Below are positions 27,744-36,329 of a stretch of 64,000 bases of DNA, in pieces. The notes under the pieces were generated by a model that did not search any database, was not told where the DNA came from, and worked only from the letters and a program-made list of their open reading frames with translations. Position 1 is the stretch's first letter; the number at the start of each line of letters is the position of its first letter. Origin of the DNA: Alphaproteobacteria bacterium (lineage in GTDB: Bacteria; Pseudomonadota; Alphaproteobacteria; CAAHEQ01; UBA3637); contig SUUT01000005.1 of NCBI GenBank assembly GCA_015062385.1, positions 1 through 64,000 of the forward strand. The letters run 5' to 3'. The position numbers and the translations under genes are program-made.

Positions 27744-29228
27744 TTATTCTCTGCCTGATGAATTTTTGCAACTGATATCTACTGAATTACGTTCCGGTCG
27801 TTGAAATTTATTTAATAAATTCTCCAAGGAATCAATTAACAAATCTTCTAATTGAACAGTCTCAGTTTTGGTCTCTATCTTCATAATCTTTGAGGCATCA
27901 TCAAAACTCGTTTCTGTTGTTACCCCAAGTGTTTTAAGTCTTTGAGATAATCCGTTTTGTGAATTATTTTCAGTAAAAGTTTTATCAATTATTCGTTCTG
28001 AGGGAGCATATCTTGATTCTAATTGTGTATAGAAATTTGCATTAAATCCATCCTGACACAATTTCATAACCTCGTTTGCCCAGTCCTTTGTTAAATCATG
28101 TGCAAATGAAGGTTCAAATGAAACCCCTCGATGTTGTGACAAATATTTTGTAAAATCATAATCACAGGCAATTAACCGTTGTAACATTTCTTTTTCTTGT
28201 GGATCATCCGTATTTTTTAACGCCCAATCAACCAATTGTTTTCGTTTTTCAGGTGTGAATAATTTTGCATCCTTCACTTTAATGTTTAAACGATCCATTT
28301 GAAGTGTCAAATCAGCTAATGCTTCGGCTTTGTCTGGTTGATAATTATTATTATCAATCATTGCATAAATACTCATGATACAAGCAACACCGGCAACAGA
28401 TGGTAATGCTCTGCGAGAAACATTTTTTAAGACAGAGTGTATTTTATTGGCACCTCTTGTACCAAACCATTTAGGATTTTCAACCAGTTTTTTATTTACA
28501 GCTTCTTTTGCACGATTAAATTGAGCAGTTGCTTCGGCCCCTTCTTGTAAGGCTTTTGCTAATGCTTCTTCTCCGGGTCCTAAAACAGTTCGTAATCCAC
28601 GGGCTGCTCTGCGATGTCCGACATCACGTACAAGTGCACGGGTTTCTTCCAATCTGGCAACAGTTGCACCTAAACGGGAATTTCCGGCTGCACGAACAAC
28701 ATCGTCTTCATGTGCAATTAATTCCACCATGGAGGCATCTATTTTTCCAACAAGAGGACTTGCTTCTTTGATTAAATCATCAGCAACGGTGTTTATTTCT
28801 TTTGTGATGCTACCTCTTAACTCTTTTATTTGTTGCTTTAACGCATTGTTAGTTTCATTTCCAGACTTTGCTAATTCGGTTTCTAATTGTCTTAATTGCA
28901 ACATCCGATCATGTTGTGCTTTTAATTTAGGTGTAAAACGATTTCTTATTTCCGGTGGAAGCTGTTCAATTGTTTCCGTAATAGCTCTTCGGTATGCCCC
29001 TTGAAAATAAGCTTTTGCTTGTAATGATTGTCTTAATTTCCAAAAAGAATATCCTCCGGTTAAAGCCGAAAATGTTCCTAAACCGGCTAAATTTTCCCAA
29101 TCGGCACCGACTTCCAAATCTTCACCGGCTTTCCAAATGTTTGCCATTTGATCTATGGCTAACCCTTCGGTTTTTCCGGTCATTTCTAGTATGCCTAATT
29201 TTCTGTGTTGTGTTGTGTTTTTATTCAT
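27744..29228 (-). CDS. Membrane/coiled-coil surface-type protein (494 aa), paralogue of the 4973 product
   Basis: I do not recognise the family. I placed the start at 29228 because AAAAAGGAG precedes it; a longer in-frame start at 29276 would run through the conserved leader. A hydrophobic patch at about residues 43-63 is followed by long helical coiled coils. VRDVGH lies near residue 200, and KWFGTRGA precedes a membrane helix at about 272-292 (ALPSVAGVACIMSIYAM) followed by DNNNYQPD. The same order occurs in the 869-aa protein encoded at 4973. The C-terminus ends CKNSSGRE. It is first in an operon with 26854 and lies directly behind a putative invertible promoter in the on orientation. Confidence 0.76.
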   Translation of the reverse strand: MNKNTTQHRKLGILEMTGKTEGLAIDQMANIWKAGEDLEVGADWENLAGLGTFSALTGGYSFWKLRQSLQAKAYFQGAYRRAITETIEQLPPEIRNRFTPKLKAQHDRMLQLRQLETELAKSGNETNNALKQQIKELRGSITKEINTVADDLIKEASPLVGKIDASMVELIAHEDDVVRAAGNSRLGATVARLEETRALVRDVGHRRAARGLRTVLGPGEEALAKALQEGAEATAQFNRAKEAVNKKLVENPKWFGTRGANKIHSVLKNVSRRALPSVAGVACIMSIYAMIDNNNYQPDKAEALADLTLQMDRLNIKVKDAKLFTPEKRKQLVDWALKNTDDPQEKEMLQRLIACDYDFTKYLSQHRGVSFEPSFAHDLTKDWANEVMKLCQDGFNANFYTQLESRYAPSERIIDKTFTENNSQNGLSQRLKTLGVTTETSFDDASKIMKIETKTETVQLEDLLIDSLENLLNKFQRPERNSVDISCKNSSGRE

Positions 29229-29236
29229 ATACACTA

Positions 29237-29285
29237 CTCCTTTTTCTATTCTCACATAATGTATTATCATTCTCATAAAATGATA
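29237..29285 (-). repeat. Duplicated 49-bp leader (copy 1)
   Basis: This matches 27685-27733. It contains the ribosome binding site and a 7-bp hairpin (TATCATT/AATGATA). It lies just downstream of the -10 box at 29294-29299, so it forms the 5' end of the transcript. Confidence 0.85.
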
Positions 29286-29293
29286 ACCCTTAT

Positions 29294-29322
29294 ATTATAC
29301 AAAAAGGTACATATATTTGCAA
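29294..29322 (-). promoter_or_regulatory. Active promoter formed across the inverted-repeat arm
   Basis: On the minus strand TTGCAA (29317-29322) and TATAAT (29294-29299) are separated by exactly 17 bp. The -35 lies inside the putative invertible segment, the spacer is the inverted-repeat arm itself, and the -10 lies outside. Inversion would therefore disconnect the two boxes. Confidence 0.78.
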
Positions 29323-29447
29323 CTATTTTTTTTACATTTTTGTAAATTTTTTGATTTTAGATAAGATATTCAATTAAAAGAATAATCTTTCGTTTTTCCG
29401 AAAATCCGATTTTCACGATTCGAATAGGGAAAAAAAGGTACCTTTTT
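29301..29447. promoter_or_regulatory. Putative invertible promoter element (copy B, on orientation)
   Basis: Inverted repeats AAAAAGGTAC (29301-29310) and GTACCTTTTT (29438-29447) bound a 127-bp interior. Reverse-complemented, that interior aligns over its whole length with the interiors at 21641-21767 and 57811-57937. Shared blocks include TTTTTTTCCCTATTCGAATCG, GAAAGATTATT and TTAATTGAAT, and the -35 end TTGCA. All three downstream genes are on the minus strand. Here the interior has the opposite orientation from the other two, placing the -35 next to the gene. Confidence 0.75.
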
Positions 29448-29507
29448 ATGCAACATAAAAATACTTTTATCTTTTAGGAGGTAAAATTCCCAATATATAA
29501 AAGGCTT

Positions 29508-29526
29508 CTGCCGATATCATCGGCAG
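29508..29526 (-). terminator. Hairpin downstream of hdaA
   Basis: CTGCCGAT/ATCGGCAG form a perfect 8-bp stem with a 3-nt loop, about 100 bp past the hdaA stop, with a moderately T-rich sequence after it on the minus strand. The remaining sequence of the gap (29448-29629) shows no gene. Confidence 0.5.
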
Positions 29527-29629
29527 TAGGTATATTAACTTTCTTATAGCCTATTTTTCAATTAGTCTCTAATAAATACAGTCCAAACTTTTTTAAAATG
29601 CTAATTCAGTCAGCTGTTTTCGATTATAC

Positions 29630-30277
29630 TCAAAAAGTATTTGTCAAAATACCTAATGCCTCCCGCATTAAAGGTATCGTAATTTTGCGTTGTTGACTTA
29701 ATGACAATTTATCCGCAATATCTATCACTTTTTGAATGGTATCAAATGAACGAGGCAAACGCATAATAACATAGTCTATTACCTTTGGTTCTACAACCAA
29801 TTGCCTATCATCAAAAGCTTTCATCAAAACAGCACTAATAAGAGCGTCATCCGGCATGGAAATATATACTTTCGGGGCAGCATTCAAACGGGATTGTAAA
29901 TCTTTTAATTGAAATTGCGGTATATTTCTTGCTGTCAATAATAATGCCCCTTGTTGAGCAACAACCCGATTATACAAATGAAACAAAGCCTCTTCATCTT
30001 TCAACGAATCAACATCTTCCACAACTATTTTTTCCGCTGTTTCCGATAATGCCCTTTCCATTGTCAATTCACTTGCATTTATATGATTACCGGAGAAAAT
30101 AGATGCCAAATGCGATTTTCCGCAACCGGATTCACCACAAATAATTAAAATCGGCATCGGCCAATCCGGATATTTATCTACCCATGATACTGCCTCTTCA
30201 TTACAAGGAGCAACCAAAAAATCACTCCGTCCGAAAGCAGGACGATAAATTAATGAAAACGCTAACTGTTCTTGCAT
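29630..30277 (-). CDS. hdaA: DnaA regulatory inactivator HdaA
   Basis: HdaA is a DnaA-like AAA+ protein without a DNA-binding domain. With the sliding clamp it stimulates ATP hydrolysis on DnaA and prevents over-initiation. The 215-aa product starts with MQEQLAFSL, which fits the N-terminal clamp-binding motif (Q-x-x-L-x-F). The Walker A motif is CGESGCGKSH (about residues 47-56), the Walker B-like segment is KIVVEDVDSL, and the sensor region is LLLTARNIP. The C-terminal lid follows and no DnaA domain IV is present. It overlaps nothing but is one base from the AI-2E-type transporter gene, an arrangement often seen in alphaproteobacteria. Confidence 0.85.
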   Translation of the reverse strand: MQEQLAFSLIYRPAFGRSDFLVAPCNEEAVSWVDKYPDWPMPILIICGESGCGKSHLASIFSGNHINASELTMERALSETAEKIVVEDVDSLKDEEALFHLYNRVVAQQGALLLTARNIPQFQLKDLQSRLNAAPKVYISMPDDALISAVLMKAFDDRQLVVEPKVIDYVIMRLPRSFDTIQKVIDIADKLSLSQQRKITIPLMREALGILTNTF

Positions 30278-30278
30278 T

Positions 30279-31391
30279 TTATCCCTTTTTGCTTTCTATT
30301 GTTTTTTTAGACAGACCTTTATATAACGATGTGTTATGATACCACTTTAATGTCCGTCTAATTAATACGCCGATAACAGCAGCAACAGGAACGGCAATCA
30401 AAATACCGACAAAACCAGACAAGGCCCCACCTGCAAACAAGGCAAAAATTACCCAAACGGGATGTAGCCCCACTTTATCTCCAACTAACTTAGGCGTTAA
30501 AACATATCCTTCCAAAATCTGTCCGAGAATAAAAACAACTGCCATTCCTATCCACAACCCCAACGAGGCATGCATGCTTATCCCTAAAATAACACTCAAT
30601 AATAAACCCGTTAAAAACCCAAAATAGGGAATAAAAGATAAAATACCGGCTAAAAAACCCACCAACAAGCCGTATTCTAATCCAACCAAAGATAATCCGA
30701 TACCATAATAAACGCCTAATGATAAGCACACCAACGATTGTCCCCGAATAAAACCGGATAAAATACTATTAATTTCGCTCCATAAACTTTTTATATCTTT
30801 TTTATTTTTTTCAGGAATAAATTCTTCCATTTGATTTTCAACTCCCTGCCAATCACGTAATACATAAAACAAAATAATCGGGGTAATCATAAACATAGAT
30901 ACTAAATTAAAAAACACAAAACCGCCGGAAATAACTTTAACCATTCCCGTTAATGTAGAATTTAAAACGTTTAATGCCGTTTTTGAAATAGCTGCCGACA
31001 AATTACTTAACTGTTCCGGATTAACCGTTTTTCGAGTGTAAACAATTAAGGTCTGAATATGTTCCCACACCGCAGAAACAATAGCCGGAATTTTACCCAT
31101 CAACATCATAATTTGCGTTTGCAAAATAGGAACAACAATCAAAATAACAGCTAAAATAAAAATCATAAACAACGTCATAACTACCGTTGTTGCCAACCAG
31201 CGGGGAATTTTATATTTTTCCAAAGCTTGCACTGCCGGATGCAAAAAATAAGCCAGTACAAATGCTAAAACAAACGGCAATAAAACCTCGGATATACTGT
31301 AAAGAAAAATCCCAATAACAAACAAAAGAATACCGATACTTAAAATCGTTTTTTGTTCTTTCGTCAAAAATGATTTTTTTAATAATTCCAC
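30279..31391 (-). CDS. AI-2E family transporter (PerM-like)
   Basis: This is an inner-membrane protein of the AI-2E/PerM family, which exports or exchanges small molecules or ions depending on the member. The 370-aa product has paired helices at the N-terminus (IGILLFVIGIFLYSI, LLPFVLAFVLAYFLHPAV). A soluble region at about 95-150 is followed by the family core: FIRGQSLVCLSLGVYYGIGLSLVGL, FIPYFGFLTG and GDKVGLHPVWVIFALFAGG, then FVGILIAVPVAAVIGVL. The substrate cannot be deduced. It lies between hdaA (1 bp) and the DUF2066 gene (24 bp) on the same strand, forming a three-gene operon. Confidence 0.9.
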   Translation of the reverse strand: MELLKKSFLTKEQKTILSIGILLFVIGIFLYSISEVLLPFVLAFVLAYFLHPAVQALEKYKIPRWLATTVVMTLFMIFILAVILIVVPILQTQIMMLMGKIPAIVSAVWEHIQTLIVYTRKTVNPEQLSNLSAAISKTALNVLNSTLTGMVKVISGGFVFFNLVSMFMITPIILFYVLRDWQGVENQMEEFIPEKNKKDIKSLWSEINSILSGFIRGQSLVCLSLGVYYGIGLSLVGLEYGLLVGFLAGILSFIPYFGFLTGLLLSVILGISMHASLGLWIGMAVVFILGQILEGYVLTPKLVGDKVGLHPVWVIFALFAGGALSGFVGILIAVPVAAVIGVLIRRTLKWYHNTSLYKGLSKKTIESKKG

Positions 31392-31415
31392 TAGACACCT
31401 CCCAACACAATCAGT

Positions 31416-32519
31416 TTAGGATTGAGATAAATCCGATGAATCTGTCGGTTCTGACAACAAATAAATCAATTCTCCGTTTTCATCCGGCAAAGATGTTAAA
31501 ATTAAATTATTCATCCGTAATTTTTCTCCCAACTCGGAAATATTGCCTCGATAATGAAAATCTACGGTTAGTCTTTTATTTGAAAATCCTTTGATATCAA
31601 TTTTTTCGGCAAAATTCAAACGATTTAACTTCTGTTTCATACGAGATAAATCAGATATTTTCTCAACCGGAGCAAATACTTGATATATCATAACAGGCTG
31701 AGCAGAATTTTGAGCCAAATAAAGCCATTTTTTTGTCATACTCCGTACAACATCTTTTAATAAATCCGTACAAATTCGTTTTTCCGATTCCCGATCATCC
31801 GTTAAATTAAACGAAATTTCTGCTTCCGGAGCAGCCCCCTTAGGCCAAACCTGCGTTGAAACAGCATAATGTGTTGCTTTTTTTTCAATTCGAACAATTA
31901 ATAATTGAGATGTTAAATACTTTTCGCTTAACGCTTTAAAAGCATTATTATCTTTATCATTAACGGCAGATACAAATAAAGATTTATCCTGTTCATCATT
32001 CAACATTGTTTTAAATCTAAACAACCGTGTTGCCGGTAAATTTTCACGTACGGCAACAACTAATGGATTGTCATCCGTTAATAACTGCACACCCATTTCA
32101 TTTTGATAAACAGGCACAATTAAAAGCGGTTGAGGTAATCTATCTAAAAACCGAACATTATTACCTGTTAAAAACTGACGGACTTCCAAGCCTTTAAAAC
32201 GAACGGTTAATGCTCCGTAATATTTTGTTGCCCCAACTTTTTCATTTGAAACGGCGACATCTAAAACAAAAGGTTCAACAAAAAGCAAATCAGGCACCTG
32301 AATTTTATTTCTATCTGCCGGAGCAACAATTGTATCCATCAAATCAACAAATGCCTGATATTTTCCGGTATTCAAGGCATTTTCCTTTGCTGATGCAGTA
32401 GCTGTTTTCTCTCCGGATACGGGTACATCGGAGATAACGAAAACATCCGCTCCATAAACCGGCAAACTCAAAAACATCAAAATACATAAATAGAATCGTT
32501 GTTTAAAAAATTTTTTCAT
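31416..32519 (-). CDS. DUF2066 domain-containing exported protein (367 aa)
   Basis: The N-terminus is a signal peptide (FYLCILMFLSLPVYGA, cleavage near residue 24). The mature protein begins DVFVISDVPVSGEKTATASAKENAL, the opening typical of DUF2066 proteins, and continues with VEPFVLD, YYGALTVRF and the L(L/I)VPV segment. Function is unknown in the family, which is frequently encoded upstream of the AI-2E transporter and hdaA, as here. A periplasmic location is expected. No lipobox is visible. Confidence 0.85.
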   Translation of the reverse strand: MKKFFKQRFYLCILMFLSLPVYGADVFVISDVPVSGEKTATASAKENALNTGKYQAFVDLMDTIVAPADRNKIQVPDLLFVEPFVLDVAVSNEKVGATKYYGALTVRFKGLEVRQFLTGNNVRFLDRLPQPLLIVPVYQNEMGVQLLTDDNPLVVAVRENLPATRLFRFKTMLNDEQDKSLFVSAVNDKDNNAFKALSEKYLTSQLLIVRIEKKATHYAVSTQVWPKGAAPEAEISFNLTDDRESEKRICTDLLKDVVRSMTKKWLYLAQNSAQPVMIYQVFAPVEKISDLSRMKQKLNRLNFAEKIDIKGFSNKRLTVDFHYRGNISELGEKLRMNNLILTSLPDENGELIYLLSEPTDSSDLSQS

Positions 32520-32608
32520 TTTTTATCCTTTTTTCATTGAACCTTTTTCTTTCTGATGTTATTTTAGCAAAAGATACAAAAAAAGCAACCAAAAAGAAAG
32601 GATATCAC

Positions 32609-32965
32609 ATGGAATATAATTCAGATAACGTATTTGCCAAAATTTTACGAGGAGAAATTGAAACAAATAAGATTTATGAAGACGATTATGCAATCGCTTT
32701 CTATGATATTGCCCCAAAAGCAAAAGTTCATGCTCTTGTGATTTCAAAAGCAATGGTTGTTGATTTTGAAGATTTTATCGAACATTCAACGGCAAGCGAA
32801 ATTGCCGGTTATATGCGAGCCATTGTGCGAACAGCCGAAAAATTGAACTTAATTGAAGACGGTTATCGCCTTGTGTTTAATTCCGGCAAAAACAGCGGAC
32901 AGGAAGTTCCTCACCTACACGCACATATTTTAGGCGGAGAACCTTTATCTGTACATAATTTATAA
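32609..32965 (+). CDS. HIT family nucleotide-binding protein (HinT-like)
   Basis: HIT proteins hydrolyse purine nucleoside phosphoramidates and related adenylates. The 118-aa product has the active-site triad HLHAH (His102, 104, 106) followed by ILGG, plus the conserved N-terminal FAKILRGEI and the FYDIAPKAKVHALVI strand. I chose the ATG at 32609 over the longer in-frame start at 32537 because AAAGGA lies just upstream and family alignments begin near here. It is a single-gene unit, divergent from the DUF2066 operon. Confidence 0.93.
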   Translation: MEYNSDNVFAKILRGEIETNKIYEDDYAIAFYDIAPKAKVHALVISKAMVVDFEDFIEHSTASEIAGYMRAIVRTAEKLNLIEDGYRLVFNSGKNSGQEVPHLHAHILGGEPLSVHNL

Positions 32966-32983
32966 ATTATTCTGATACCACAA

Positions 32984-33014
32984 AAAAACGAATGTTCACA
33001 CATTCGTTTTTTTA
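32984..33014 (+). terminator. Terminator of the HIT gene
   Basis: ACGAATG (32988-32994) and CATTCGT (33001-33007), extended by flanking A/T pairs, form a hairpin followed by a T-run. Confidence 0.88.
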
Positions 33015-33152
33015 TTATATACAGTAAATCATCAACAGAACCGGCGGTTTCCTTTTTTACGAAACAAACCGTATTTAACTATAAAAATTATCCCCTGCAT
33101 AATGAACAAACTATTCCCTCAAAAACAATCAAATATTACAAATGAATATCAC

Positions 33153-33181
33153 TTGACATGGTTTGCATTATCTCATATAAT
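33153..33181 (+). promoter_or_regulatory. Consensus sigma70 promoter
   Basis: TTGACA (33153-33158) and TATAAT (33176-33181) are both perfect consensus boxes with a 17-bp spacer, 30 bp before the start of the repeat protein. This is the strongest-looking promoter in the window, yet it drives a gene whose frame is broken. Confidence 0.88.
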
Positions 33182-33223
33182 TAATATATATATAAAGTTA
33201 AGGTGGCACGTATGAGTTCATAT

Positions 33224-33650
33224 ATTAATACCATTTTATGCAATGTATTAGCCGAACAAGAACGTTTGTTGGCAGGATATGATTCGCAACCTGCACCTTA
33301 TGATACAACATCATTAACAACAACATACCCCATAACTTATAATTCTGATTATAATCCGGAAACATCTGAAAAGACAGATTTTTTAGAAAATACTGTTTTA
33401 CGCAATGTATTAGCCGAACAAGATCAGTTGTTGGCAGAATATGAATTGCAATCTACTCCTTATGATACGACTTCATTAACAACAACATATCCCAAAACTT
33501 ATCATTCTAATTATAATCCGGAAACATCTGAAAAGACAGATTTTTTAGAAAATACTGTTTTACGCAATGTATTAGCCGAACAAGATCAGTTGTTGGCAGA
33601 ATATGAATGCAATCTACCCCTTATGATACGACTTCATTAACAACAACATA
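33224..33650 (+). repeat. 162-bp tandem repeat (about 2.6 copies)
   Basis: GAAAATACTGTTTTACGCAA recurs at 33386 and 33548, exactly 162 bp apart, with a more diverged first copy starting near 33224. The third copy carries the one-base deletion that breaks the reading frame. Confidence 0.9.
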
Positions 33651-33654
33651 TCCC

Positions 33655-34104
33655 GAAGCATCAATACCCGATACTTCGGACAACATTACCGGAGAATCAA
33701 TGTTCGATATTCCGAACAATCCCTTTACCGAAGCATCAATACCCGATACTTCGGACAACATTGCCGGAGAATCAGTGTTCGATATTCCGAACAACCCCTT
33801 TACCGAAGCATCAATACCCGATACTTCGGACAACATTACCGGAGAATCAATGTTCGATATTCCGAACAATCCCTTTACCGAAGCATCAATACCCGATACT
33901 TCGAACAACATTGCCGGAGAATCAGTGTTCGATATTCCGAACAACCCCTTTACCGAAGCATCAATACCCGATACTTCGGACAACATTGCCGGAGAATCAG
34001 TGTTCGATATTCCGAACAACCCCTTTACCGAAGCATCAATACCCGATACTTCGGACAACACTACCGGAGAATCAGTATTCGATATTCCGAACAACCCCTT
34101 TACC
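33655..34104 (+). repeat. 75-bp in-frame tandem repeat (six copies)
   Basis: Units of exactly 75 bp start at 33655, 33730 and every 75 bp thereafter, with a seventh beginning at 34105. Copies differ at only a few positions (ATTACC/ATTGCC, ATGTTC/GTGTTC), mostly alternating, which suggests expansion by two-unit steps. Confidence 0.92.
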
Positions 34105-34272
34105 GAAGCATCAATGACTGCTACATTGAATAATCATCAAAATCAATTTATTCAAATAGAAAAACAAATCGCCGATATGCCTTCTCAACAAGGGCTACAA
34201 AATATTTTAAATCAAACAGGACAAATTCCGCCGGAAGAAACCACACTTCTGCCTCTTCAAAACCAAAAATAG

Positions 34273-34632
34273 ATTTTCATTGGAATTTATGAAGTATAAG
34301 TTCATTGTATGATGTTTTTTTAAACAACTTTTCCAATAACGATATAAACCATATAATATACAATATTAAGCATTTCAATATTCATCAAATATAAAATTCA
34401 TACACACTTCTTGCAAAGAAAACATCATAACTTATAATATATGTAATGTCTGATTTAATTCTTATCAAAACTGAAGTTACCATCCCCCACAAGCCGACAT
34501 ACGACATAACCGGAGTTAACCATTTCAATTTTTGTTCAACAGTATAAAAGATTCGCAATCCTGATGACAAAACCAAAAAGTCTGTTTTTAAATGCTTATG
34601 CTAATTATATTATGTTTAATAAATTTTATTAT
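34273..34632. other. AT-rich intergenic region
   Basis: This is the gap between the repeat pseudogene and the rpsI terminator. It contains only very AT-rich sequence. A 63-codon leftward frame at 34385-34576 lacks a ribosome binding site and resembles nothing I know. Confidence 0.5.
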
Positions 34633-34663
34633 ATAAAAACAGGTTGCCAAATGACAACCTGTT
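34633..34663 (-). terminator. rplM-rpsI terminator
   Basis: AACAGGTTG (34638-34646) and CAACCTGTT (34655-34663) pair perfectly and are followed on the minus strand by T residues, 24 bp past the rpsI stop. Confidence 0.85.
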
Positions 34664-34686
34664 GAAAAATAACATTCGTCCAAATC

Positions 34687-35169
34687 TTAACGTTTTGAGA
34701 ATTGGAAACGTTTTCTTGCTTTGGATAAACCAGGTTTTTTACGTTCAACAACACGAGAATCACGTGTTAAGAACCCTGCCCGTTTTAATGTTGTGTGCAA
34801 TTCCGGTTCAAATAAATCCAAACAGCGGCTGATACCATGCCGTAAAGCATAAGCTTGACCGGATAAACCACCACCCCGAATATTACATTGAACATCAAAT
34901 TGACCTTCACGATTTGTAACTGCAAACGGTTGGTTAATAATCATCCGTAACACCGGACGTGGGAAATAATCTTCCAATGCACGACCATTAACCGTAATAT
35001 TACCTTTACCCATTTTGATAATAACACGGGCAATTGCATTTTTCTTTTTACCAACTGATTGAGAACGACCCAATTTGTCTTTTTTCGGTGCACGAACTGC
35101 CGGTGTAGCTTGTTCGTTTGCTGCCACTTTCAAATCTTCTAATGTGGTCTTTGTTTCATTTGTAGCCAT
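34687..35169 (-). CDS. rpsI: 30S ribosomal protein S9
   Basis: S9 is a small-subunit protein whose C-terminal Arg/Lys tail reaches the P-site tRNA. The 160-aa product has a low-complexity N-terminal extension of about 30 residues. The standard core follows: [41 protein letters not shown] and the C-terminal [17 protein letters not shown]. The final SKR is the conserved end. Its start overlaps the rplM stop by one base, so the two are translationally coupled in the usual rplM-rpsI operon. Confidence 0.97.
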   Translation of the reverse strand: MATNETKTTLEDLKVAANEQATPAVRAPKKDKLGRSQSVGKKKNAIARVIIKMGKGNITVNGRALEDYFPRPVLRMIINQPFAVTNREGQFDVQCNIRGGGLSGQAYALRHGISRCLDLFEPELHTTLKRAGFLTRDSRVVERKKPGLSKARKRFQFSKR

Positions 35170-35639
35170 TATGCACCTCTTTTGTTTTTACGGTTTTTAG
35201 AAGCAATATCCAAAACAATTGGATTTTGTGCTTGATGTGTATGTTCCGGACCAACAAAAATACGCAATTTACGCATTTGTTGACGTCCTAATGAATTACG
35301 GGAAAGCATCCGTTGAACTGCTTTTTCTAATACACGTTCCGGATGTTCTTCTAATTGTTTCGCAACAGAAATACCTTTAATACCGCCAACATAACCTGTA
35401 TGATGGAAATATTCTTTTTGTTCCAATTTACGACCTGTTAATTGTACTTTTTCTGCATTAACAACTACTACATAATCTCCACAATCTTGATTCGGAGAAA
35501 AGCAAGGTTTGTTTTTACCACGCAAAATTGTTGCAATTTGACTGGCCAAGCGACCTAAAACCAAATCCGTTGCATCAACTAAATACCATTTGACATCACA
35601 GTTGCTCGGATTCAGTGTCTTTGTTGTTTTCATTGTCAT
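35169..35639 (-). CDS. rplM: 50S ribosomal protein L13
   Basis: L13 is an early-assembly protein of the large subunit. Core signatures are [48 protein letters not shown] and [10 protein letters not shown], then GMLP-like [17 protein letters not shown] placed the start at 35639 because AAAGG lies at a suitable distance before it. Met codons at 35633 and 35648 are close alternatives. The resulting 156 aa is slightly longer than the typical 142. Confidence 0.96.
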   Translation of the reverse strand: MTMKTTKTLNPSNCDVKWYLVDATDLVLGRLASQIATILRGKNKPCFSPNQDCGDYVVVVNAEKVQLTGRKLEQKEYFHHTGYVGGIKGISVAKQLEEHPERVLEKAVQRMLSRNSLGRQQMRKLRIFVGPEHTHQAQNPIVLDIASKNRKNKRGA

Positions 35640-35832
35640 ATTCTTCATCCTTTTGTTTTTAAACAGGACTACCTTATATATAATTTTAAACAACTTGTCA
35701 AGTACTTTTTATCTGTTTTTTAAAGATTTTTTAATGCGGTATAATAATACCATAAAAAATAAACAATTAAATACAGTAAGTTAACGCTAAAAATATACAT
35801 TTAACAAAATACGGACAAATTATTTAAAGGAT

Positions 35833-35861
35833 TTGACAAATTCGGTTTAATTTGATATGGT
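35833..35861 (+). promoter_or_regulatory. rnpB promoter
   Basis: TTGACA (35833-35838) and TATGGT (35856-35861) are 17 bp apart, just 6 bp before the predicted 5' end of the RNase P RNA. Confidence 0.75.
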
Positions 35862-35867
35862 TAAAGA

Positions 35868-36226
35868 GTCAGATAATCGGATAATCGCTGATATTTTAAT
35901 ATTGGAGGAAAGTCCGGGCTTCACGGGAACACGATACCGGATAACGTCCGGCCAAGGTGACTTGAGGGAAAGCGTCATAGAAAACAAACCGCCGTTTATA
36001 TGACGGTAAGGGTGAAACGGCGAGGTAAGAGCTCACCGCATTTTAAGCAATTAAAATGGCACGGCAAGCCCTATCGGAAGCAAGACCAAGTGAAGTCGGC
36101 CATATTATTATGTAAAAGGAGCGTTCCTGCTCTGCCGACAAAAGGTAGGTCGCAAGAAGCAAACAGCAATGTTTGTTCCAGATGAATGATTATCTAAAAC
36201 AAAACCCGGCTTACGGATTATCTGAC
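35868..36226 (+). ncRNA. rnpB: RNase P RNA (bacterial class A)
   Basis: This is the catalytic RNA that removes the 5' leader from pre-tRNAs. The 5' end GTCAGATAATC pairs with the 3' end GATTATCTGAC to close helix P1. Conserved blocks are GAGGAAAGTCCGGGCT (P3/P4 region), GGGAAAGCGTCATAGAAAA, then AAACCGCC, the AGGGTGAAACGGCG segment, AGGTCGCAAGAAG and a near-3' AACCCGGCTTACGGATTA. A T-run after P1 would terminate transcription. Short protein frames inside it are not genes. Confidence 0.96.
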
Positions 36227-36329
36227 ATTTTTTAAACAAAAGTACTTGTCAAAACAAAAAAAAATTTTTATAATTGAAAAAAATTATATAAAACATATAA
36301 ACCTACGTTACACATAATAAGGAAATAAT

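Larger units (their letters stand above)
33212..34272 (+). pseudogene. Two-repeat-type protein interrupted by a one-base frameshift
   Basis: I do not recognise the protein. Translation would begin at ATG 33212 (AAGGTGG upstream). The first part is 2.6 copies of a 54-residue repeat (NVLAEQDQLLAEY, then PYDTTSLTTTYP). In the third copy GAATGCAATCT at 33605 replaces GAATTGCAATCT, a single-T loss at about 33607. The frame then ends at 33640. The other frame continues without interruption to 34272. It holds six copies of a 25-residue repeat (DTSDNIAGES, then DIPNNPFTEAS) and a tail of about 55 residues. The lesion lies inside a tandem repeat, so recombination between copies could repair it. No signal peptide or membrane helix is seen. 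Confidence 0.8.

Noticed and set aside
34385..34576. 63-codon leftward frame in the rpsI-side intergenic gap
   Set aside because: No ribosome binding site, no recognisable features, and very AT-rich sequence.
36000..36185. 61-codon frame in the rnpB region
   Set aside because: Entirely inside the RNase P RNA.
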